53,118 nt of DNA from a bacterium (GTDB lineage: Archaea > Nanobdellota > Nanobdellia > SCGC-AAA011-G17 > GW2011-AR17). A program made the translations under genes and the position numbers. A model generated the notes under the pieces. That model made no database searches. It was not told the origin of the DNA and saw only the letters and a program-made list of their open reading frames with translations. The DNA lies in contig JAUYPF010000021.1 in assembly GCA_030697685.1 (NCBI GenBank), forward strand, positions 1 through 53,118, written 5' to 3'. Positions 47,610 through 53,118 of the stretch are shown here, in pieces; position 1 is the first letter of the stretch, and every line of letters starts with the position of its first letter.

Positions 47610-50600
47610 TCATACGCGCACAGTCCAACTGCCTTGATTACCAAATGTATCTTCACATTTCAAATGATATTCCTTAATGTCTGTAAGACCAAAGGATCCA
47701 GAACTGCTTGTAGTAGAAATGCTTGTTCCACTCCCATAATCAAAATCCTCAAAATAATATTCACAACTTGCTTCTTCATCTAAAGTATAATATACAGTAC
47801 TTTCTTGTTTATAGATGGACAACAATTCTGGCGCATCAATATCTACTTCAACACTAAACGAGATTTCTGTACTATTATAATTTCCAGCAATATCATGACA
47901 GGAAATATCATAATTATAATCTCCTGCATTCAGACCTTCTAATGTTTGTTGATGATAAGAACTATTCGTATTAAAGAACGGGATCTTATCATAACTGCAA
48001 ATAGCTTTTCCACTTTCTGCTCCACCAGAAGTTTGCACAGCCAATGTAGTATAATCAGTATACAAAATTCCAGAAGGAGAAACAGAATCAATATTCAATG
48101 GTGCAGTTGCTAAAAGAGTGAAAGGATAATTTTCCGTATTGTAATTGCCTACTGCATCTTGGCATGCAAAGTAATAATAATTAGTTTCTTGAGTTACATT
48201 TAACACTGTTACACATTCATTACTAAAGTAGGAGCTTGCACTCGAAGGTATACCAGCACAAGCAAAATAGCTTTCCATTAAATCATATTCTTGATCTACA
48301 GTTGACCATTTACAATTTGCAGGTTCATCAACATACACACTCAATAAAGTATCATTCACACCTGCAGGAACATAAGCACCATTTCTAACATTCGTTGCTT
48401 CAATGCTTGGAGGAGTAATATCTTCACCATCAGTTGTTTCTATTTGTATTTGGAAAAAAGCTTCATGAACATTTCCATCTTCTCGTGCTCTATCCCAGCA
48501 GCGCACATAGAAAGTAAATTTTTCATTAGGTGTAAGTATCCACGTTTGATTATGTGTATAATCAATATAACTATCAGGAAAAAATTGAGACATAGTAAAA
48601 TAATCTGTTGGAGGTTCTCCACCTTGTTGAATCTTACATTGTGAAGGCTCATCTGTTTCAATACCAAAAGTGACAAATTGATAAGGATCAACTTTTGTAT
48701 TAAAGTTCAAATACGTATCAGAAGCAAAAGCATAATCATCAACATTTTTAGAGATATATCCTTCAGTATCAACAAGTCCTTCAGTAGTGCTATCAGAAAC
48801 ATCAACCATATATTTTTTAATCACAGGATGATTCATATCATCTGCTTCAAAACCAACACACTTCGTTCGTGTTGTTCCTTGATTCTCAGAAAGATATTCA
48901 CAACCAGCACCCAAAGAATTGCATTTATATTCTGTACATTCCCAACCTGTAAGAATATTTCCATCTCCATCATCCAAAGCTAATCCCCCTAAAGAAACAG
49001 GAGTATCACATAGTTCACAATCTTCAGTTCCAGCAGGTGGCTGCCATGCTTGACAATTAGAAGAGATAGTAACAGTTGTAGATTCTCCCCCCCCAGTAAT
49101 AGTATAGGTAAGAACAAGAATAATTACAATAATAGCAGCAACAATCCATCCTGCACCAGGAACAGCAGCAGCACCAGTAGCAGTAGCAGTAGCAGCAGTA
49201 GCAGCAGCAGTAGCAGTAGCAGCAGCTTCAGTAGCAGCAATAGCAGTAGCAGCAGTAGCAGCAGCAGCAGCAGTAGCAGCAGCAGCACCAGTACCAACAG
49301 CAGCAGCAGCAGCAGCAGCAGCAGTAGCAGCAACAGCAGTAGCAGCAGCAGCAGTAGCAGTAGCAGTAGCAGCAGCAACAACAGCAGTAGCAGCAGCAGC
49401 AGTAGCAACAGTTATACCAGAAGAGATTATAGCATAAGCAATAATAGCACCAACACCAGCTGCAACATAACCTACAATAGCTAAGGTATTATCTTTTGAA
49501 TACTCAATACCTGAAAAAGAAGCTAAACTTTTTGAAAACCCAATTAATCCCCCATAAACTCCATAATTGCCACCGTTAGCATCATCAAAAATAGTTTTAA
49601 TTTCATCCCTTAATTGAGAATAAAAAAAACAGCCAATCGGAAAACCATCCGATCTATATTTACACTTATCAATACAATCTTCATTATCACCACTCTGAGA
49701 GAATTCATTCTTACATCCTTCATCCATACCAACATACGCTGAAGTTGTAGTTATACCTTCAACATCCTGCCCAAAGTATCCTTTCATCGTACTCACATTA
49801 TCTTGAGAACGAGTAATATAGAATCCATCATCTACATACTTCCCAACAATATTAAATTTTGCACCACAATCCCCTCGAGAAGAACACCAACTAGAGGCCT
49901 GATCAGCAAACTCAGGAGTTAAACACTGACAATTAGAAATACATTTCCAATCAGCAGTATGCGAACTCTTAGCATAAGTTACAGGACATTCTAAATTTGC
50001 CACAGCACAAGTACTAGCAAGTTCACTACTTTCAGAAGAAAGATCTGCACCCTTAGGAACAGTTGTGACATTTGCATTCACAAGATTCTGATACACCCCA
50101 TTATCCATACACCCAGAACCAGCTTGAGAAAATTGATCATCATATTCATTTCCACCAGTTGGAGTTTCAGACCATCCAGTAATTTCTACAACATCAGGAC
50201 TTAAGGGGTTTATTTCTACAGCCACTAAAGGATCCATAATAGTATATTCAAAATAATTAGTATAAGGATATTGTATACAAACTTTTTCTCGAAAATCTTC
50301 ACAAGGCTCTATAATTTCTTCTCCAAAATAACAAAAAGCTCGATAATGCTGGGATCCAGGCCTATCAAACCATCCCCCAGCAGGACTTTCATAGAGACAC
50401 CATGATTCTCCATTATCTCTTTCTTCTCCAATCCTTTCATCATGAGTATTTCGTGCTATCCAATCTCCCTTTAAATTAATATTATATTTTCCATTAAAAG
50501 TACTTTCACAACCAGTACTCTTACAGCTTATATCTCCACTCGAATCAGTCCCACACCAAGTACCATCAGCATAATCACAATCTCCTTCTCCTCCTTCACC

Positions 50601-51314
50601 ACCTACAATTCCTTCTTGATTCCCACAACTATCAAACCAATACACATCTTCATCAACACATGCTTTAGTATCTTCCTTAATACATCCACAATTTCCAGAA
50701 AGTTCAGAACAATATGTCTCTTCATAAAAACCAGTTCCTTCAGTTAAATCAATATCAGGATCATCACACATCGCATACGTATCATACGTACAACCATCAC
50801 CAGAAACACAACATCCTTTATCAGCAGCTTTACAAATATCTGTACAACTAGATTCAGAATCAACAGCTCTCCAATCAAGAACAATATCTTCAAGATCTTT
50901 AATAAGTATTTCACAATATGCTTCTGTTGTATATGCACACTGCGATTCTGCAATCACACAACAATTTTTTTCACAGGCAGTGACTTCACATGCACTTCCT
51001 TCTTGCCAAGAATACCCTTCAATATTATTACATGTCGCTTGCGCAACACCTTTAGAACACTTTCCCACATCAGAAATACAGCATCCAGCTTTACAAAATT
51101 CAGTCTGTTCACAAGAAGTCGTTGCTTGTAAAGTTCCTTCAGCACAATTACTTTCTGCAGTATACACACAATTTTCTCCTGAGATACTTTCTTTACAACA
51201 AACATTTTGTTCTTCTTCCGCAGAAACAAAAGAAAGATCAGAACTCATAAAACTTATACTAACTGTAAGAAATATCATAAGCACAGCTTTCAGACTAAGA
51301 CTAACACCTCTCAT
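47610..51314 (-). CDS. Giant Cys-rich surface protein, paralogue B
   Basis: 1234 residues. Signal peptide (SLKAVLMIFLTVSISFMSSD) followed by the Cys-rich N-terminal half parallel to paralogue A (CCKESISGENC, KAGCCISDVGKC, KNCCVIAESQC; DRPGSQHYRAFCYFGEEIIE matches AVGSRHYRHLCINGEEIVE of A). A hydrophobic and very Ala/Thr-rich segment (about residues 610-750) carries an 83-residue GCT/ACT-coded tract and ends in a strong span (AGWIVAAIIVIILVLTYTIT). The C-terminal third has Ig-like repeats (DEPANCKWSTVDQEYDLMES; CEYYFEDFDYGSGTS). Its stop abuts palindrome element copy 4. Role presumably at the surface; unknown. Confidence 0.72.
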   Translation of the reverse strand: MRGVSLSLKAVLMIFLTVSISFMSSDLSFVSAEEEQNVCCKESISGENCVYTAESNCAEGTLQATTSCEQTEFCKAGCCISDVGKCSKGVAQATCNNIEGYSWQEGSACEVTACEKNCCVIAESQCAYTTEAYCEILIKDLEDIVLDWRAVDSESSCTDICKAADKGCCVSGDGCTYDTYAMCDDPDIDLTEGTGFYEETYCSELSGNCGCIKEDTKACVDEDVYWFDSCGNQEGIVGGEGGEGDCDYADGTWCGTDSSGDISCKSTGCESTFNGKYNINLKGDWIARNTHDERIGEERDNGESWCLYESPAGGWFDRPGSQHYRAFCYFGEEIIEPCEDFREKVCIQYPYTNYFEYTIMDPLVAVEINPLSPDVVEITGWSETPTGGNEYDDQFSQAGSGCMDNGVYQNLVNANVTTVPKGADLSSESSELASTCAVANLECPVTYAKSSHTADWKCISNCQCLTPEFADQASSWCSSRGDCGAKFNIVGKYVDDGFYITRSQDNVSTMKGYFGQDVEGITTTSAYVGMDEGCKNEFSQSGDNEDCIDKCKYRSDGFPIGCFFYSQLRDEIKTIFDDANGGNYGVYGGLIGFSKSLASFSGIEYSKDNTLAIVGYVAAGVGAIIAYAIISSGITVATAAAATAVVAAATATATAAAATAVAATAAAAAAAAVGTGAAAATAAAAATAATAIAATEAAATATAAATAATATATGAAAVPGAGWIVAAIIVIILVLTYTITGGGESTTVTISSNCQAWQPPAGTEDCELCDTPVSLGGLALDDGDGNILTGWECTEYKCNSLGAGCEYLSENQGTTRTKCVGFEADDMNHPVIKKYMVDVSDSTTEGLVDTEGYISKNVDDYAFASDTYLNFNTKVDPYQFVTFGIETDEPSQCKIQQGGEPPTDYFTMSQFFPDSYIDYTHNQTWILTPNEKFTFYVRCWDRAREDGNVHEAFFQIQIETTDGEDITPPSIEATNVRNGAYVPAGVNDTLLSVYVDEPANCKWSTVDQEYDLMESYFACAGIPSSASSYFSNECVTVLNVTQETNYYYFACQDAVGNYNTENYPFTLLATAPLNIDSVSPSGILYTDYTTLAVQTSGGAESGKAICSYDKIPFFNTNSSYHQQTLEGLNAGDYNYDISCHDIAGNYNSTEISFSVEVDIDAPELLSIYKQESTVYYTLDEEASCEYYFEDFDYGSGTSISTTSSSGSFGLTDIKEYHLKCEDTFGNQGSWTVRV
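49162..49409 (-). repeat. GCT/ACT triplet repeat encoding an Ala/Thr tract
   Basis: About 248 bp built almost wholly of GCT and ACT codons (plus-strand AGC/AGT triplets), encoding roughly 83 residues of Ala with regularly placed Thr and a few Val, Gly and Ile. It is the most GC-rich long stretch in the window and lies between two hydrophobic segments. Imperfect arrangement (GCT runs mixed with ACT) suggests slippage-driven growth kept in frame by selection. Confidence 0.85.
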
Positions 51315-51401
51315 ATTTATTCATATTAAATAAAGAAGTTTAAATATCTTTCTTATTAGAAAAGGGAACATTTATAAACAAGTGTAGTTTATTATAAACA
51401 C
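51315..51401. promoter_or_regulatory. Bidirectional promoter between paralogue B and the HEPN-MNT module
   Basis: Plus strand: TTTATAAACA (51371-51380) about 27 bases before ATG 51402 makes the MNT gene leaderless. TTATAAACA is repeated at 51392-51400, 20 bp away (two helical turns) and directly before the ATG, a likely repressor site. Minus strand: GATATTTAAACTTC serves paralogue B. Confidence 0.55.
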
Positions 51402-51926
51402 ATGTTTCAGGAATTAAACACATTAAAAAACTTCCTAGAATGTCCTTTAAAGGATTTAGGAGTAAGGGAATATGCGAGAGCAACAAAAATAAGCCCTGCA
51501 ACTGCAAGTAGGATTTTAAAAGAATTAGGGAAAAAAGGGATATTAAAAGAAAAAAAAGAACGAACATTTATACTATATAAAGCAAATGTAGAAAATGAGC
51601 TGTACAAAGACATAAAAGTATTTTATAATATCAGAAAAATAAAAGATTCAGGTCTTTTAGAAAGTTTAAATCAATTTTATTTAAAGCCAACTATAATCTT
51701 TTTTGGATCTGCTTCAAAAGGTGAGGATATAGAAGGGAGTGACTTTGATTTAGTTATTATATCTGAAAAAACAAAAGAATTCCCTGAAGAAAAAATATTT
51801 GAAAAGAAAATAAATAGAAAAATTCAATTATTTAGAGTAAAAAATATTAAAGACCTTAAAAATGAACACCTTATAAATAATGTTTTAAATGGAATAAAAA
51901 TCCAAGGAGAAGTACAATGGATTTAG
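51402..51926 (+). CDS. MNT-type nucleotidyltransferase antitoxin fused to a winged helix
   Basis: 174 residues. Residues 1-75 are a winged helix-turn-helix (VREYARATKISPATASRILK, ELGKKGILKEKKERTFILYK), and residues 90-174 a minimal nucleotidyltransferase with FFGSASKGEDIEGSDFDLVI (GSxxxGxxxxSDxD motif, residues about 100-118). In HEPN-MNT modules the MNT protein inactivates the HEPN toxin, in known cases by AMPylating a Tyr near its active site. The fused winged helix could autoregulate through the TTATAAACA repeats upstream. It overlaps the HEPN gene by ten bases. Confidence 0.85.
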   Translation: MFQELNTLKNFLECPLKDLGVREYARATKISPATASRILKELGKKGILKEKKERTFILYKANVENELYKDIKVFYNIRKIKDSGLLESLNQFYLKPTIIFFGSASKGEDIEGSDFDLVIISEKTKEFPEEKIFEKKINRKIQLFRVKNIKDLKNEHLINNVLNGIKIQGEVQWI

Positions 51927-52330
51927 GTGAATGCTACAATAAAGGGCTAATCCGTAAAACCTCTATCGATAAAGAATTAATCAAATCTTTAATAAAAATG
52001 TCAGAATCAAAAATAATCGCAATAAATACTGCAAAGATAGACGAAATAACAATCTCTGCATATATTTCTATGGCTTATGATGCATTAAGAGAAATTTTAG
52101 AAGCAATTTGTATAGGAAAAGGATACAAAGTAACATCACATCAGTGCATTGGAGAACTTCTAAGAACAATTACCCTTAATTTTGAATATTCTGAATTTGA
52201 TAGAATGAGATATATTAGAAATGGAATTAATTATTATGGTAAAGAAATAGAACTAGAGCAAGGAAAAGAACTTCTTCAAAAGATTTTAGTTTTAAGAATA
52301 AAAATTAAAGAAAGAGAACTCCAATTTTAA
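51917..52330 (+). CDS. HEPN-domain toxin with altered active-site motif
   Basis: A 137-residue, all-helical HEPN protein: helix ISAYISMAYDALREILEAIC, helix HQCIGELLRTITLNF and the motif region FDRMRYIRNGINYYGKEIEL near residue 100. Active HEPN RNases have RX4-6H; here the Arg is present but the His position reads Asn or Tyr (RNGINYY), a variant seen in many MNT-paired HEPN proteins. The adjacent Tyr residues are candidates for AMPylation by the MNT partner. Toxicity is uncertain because of the missing His. Its stop overlaps the convergent paralogue C gene by four bases. Confidence 0.8.
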   Translation: MDLGECYNKGLIRKTSIDKELIKSLIKMSESKIIAINTAKIDEITISAYISMAYDALREILEAICIGKGYKVTSHQCIGELLRTITLNFEYSEFDRMRYIRNGINYYGKEIELEQGKELLQKILVLRIKIKERELQF

Positions 52331-53118
52331 AGAAAATATCGAAAGTCAACAGTAAAAGGTAACATTTCATTTCCATACGCATCAATACAAACAATCACAT
52401 ACTGTGAAGAAAGATCACTAATACTCAAACTATGATCAGTAGAAGCAGTCCCTGAAAGATCTTTTCCTACACCATAAGAGAAATCCTCATCATCCCATTG
52501 ACAATTAGAAGCTTCATTCGTAATCACATACAACGTGCTTCCAAGATAATACACACTTTCAATCTCTGCAGCACTTTCATCTTTATCTATAGTAAAAGTA
52601 ATTTCACTCACAGCAGTATTTCCTATACTGTCTACACAAGAGACATCATAAACATAATTTCCTTTTTCTAAATTAACTTGAGACTGTTCATGATAACTTC
52701 CACCAGTAAGAAACATTTTTTGTAAAGTACCACCACTTTTTGCATACTGGCAAACAGAACTTCCTTTACTATCTACACCACCATCAGTATTCACCATAAG
52801 GTAAATATCATTATAATAAAGAGTTCCTGAAGGAGAAGTTTGTGTAATTTCCAAAGCTTCACTCTTGCTCACATACCATTGTTTTGTTTCTGTTTGAGTA
52901 TTCCCATAACTATCTTGGCATAAGAAATACACTGTTGTCGTTCCATCCTGAAGAGGAATAATAAAGTCACAAGGGAAATATCCATAATATTCATCTCCAC
53001 TAGATCCAACACAAACTCCAGTATTTGTCATAGTCTCAAAAGTATCTGTGGATACAGAAGAATATTTACAAGTAGATTCTCTATCAATATACAAAGTTAC
53101 TGCTTCACTACTTTTCGT
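52327..53118 (-). CDS. Giant Cys-rich surface protein, paralogue C (3' part only)
   Basis: The C-terminal 263 residues of a third family member; the frame is open to the window edge, so the 5' part lies outside. It shows the same Ig-like repeat series as paralogues A and B: LYIDRESTCKYSSVSTDTFE, EITQTSPSGTLYYNDIYLMV (matching ITSILPSGTLFDLNVSLEI of A and DSVSPSGILYTDYTTLAV of B), VYDVSCVDSIGNTAVSEITF and ASNCQWDDEDFSYGVGKDLS. Each repeat carries paired Cys and an aromatic near the second Cys. It ends FTVDFRYFL. Confidence 0.75.
   Translation of the reverse strand, partial: TKSSEAVTLYIDRESTCKYSSVSTDTFETMTNTGVCVGSSGDEYYGYFPCDFIIPLQDGTTTVYFLCQDSYGNTQTETKQWYVSKSEALEITQTSPSGTLYYNDIYLMVNTDGGVDSKGSSVCQYAKSGGTLQKMFLTGGSYHEQSQVNLEKGNYVYDVSCVDSIGNTAVSEITFTIDKDESAAEIESVYYLGSTLYVITNEASNCQWDDEDFSYGVGKDLSGTASTDHSLSISDLSSQYVIVCIDAYGNEMLPFTVDFRYFL

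Noticed and set aside
49162-49409. CRISPR array
   Set aside because: Repeat unit is a triplet in frame with a gene; no spacers, no leader, and no cas genes anywhere in the window.
49050-49484. Long Ser-rich (plus) and Leu-rich (minus) open frames
   Set aside because: These are the other frames of the GCT/ACT triplet repeat inside paralogue B; repeats lack stops in several frames.

Overview
The window looks archaeal and most resembles a DPANN lineage (Woesearchaeota/Pacearchaeota-like); the exact lineage is inference. The evidence is AT-rich DNA (GC-poor by eye), archaeal TATA boxes placed so that many operon-leading genes would be leaderless, a bulge-helix-bulge tRNA intron, several proteins with class III (archaellin/pilin-type) signal peptides, an S-layer protein, and many short toxin-antitoxin modules. 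TGA is used as an ordinary stop throughout.

Layout. (1) 1-2.4 kb: 5' part of a phosphoenolpyruvate synthase (minus strand, apparent ATA start), a small Cys-containing protein, two tiny membrane proteins behind a palindromic promoter element, and a small winged-helix-like protein. (2) 2.8-5.5 kb: tldD-tldE pair. (3) 5.5-15.8 kb: envelope-sugar island with GT4 and GT2 glycosyltransferases, a kinase-fold protein, two Nudix-fold proteins and a complete-looking GDP-heptose cassette: two GHMP kinases, GmhA and a GmhB-HddC-dehydratase triple fusion. (4) 15.9-16.5 kb: vapBC. (5) 16.6-22.4 kb: three paralogous membrane proteins with a short cytosolic helical domain, one membrane span and Cys/Asp-rich exterior. 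Between the second and third sits a tRNA-Gly(UCC) gene whose intron is almost entirely an HNH nuclease ORF. (6) 22.5-27.3 kb: seven-gene surface-protein operon with three paralogous exported proteins. (7) 27.4-31.7 kb: GT4, peptidase S51, ABC exporter flanked by tRNA-Ser(UGA) and a degenerate copy of that tRNA's T-arm, and a Trm112-like zinc ribbon. (8) 31.7-40.5 kb: a tandem pair of helical proteins, a methyltransferase, two membrane-anchored proteins, the S-layer gene, a four-gene class III pilin-like operon and a tiny antitoxin-like ORF. (9) 40.5-53.1 kb: three paralogous giant Cys-rich surface proteins, with toxin-antitoxin modules (two vapBC, hicBA, HEPN-MNT) and one more class III protein in the gaps.

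Together this is mostly a cell-surface region: sugar-nucleotide supply, glycosyltransferases, exported Cys-rich proteins, pilins and the S-layer. The three most unusual features are: the tRNA-Gly intron in which ribosome-binding site, HNH ORF and split stop codon exactly fill the intron; a 42-bp palindrome-plus-TATA element present four times, three of them in front of toxin-antitoxin operons; and the tRNA-Ser fragment that may mark an old integration.
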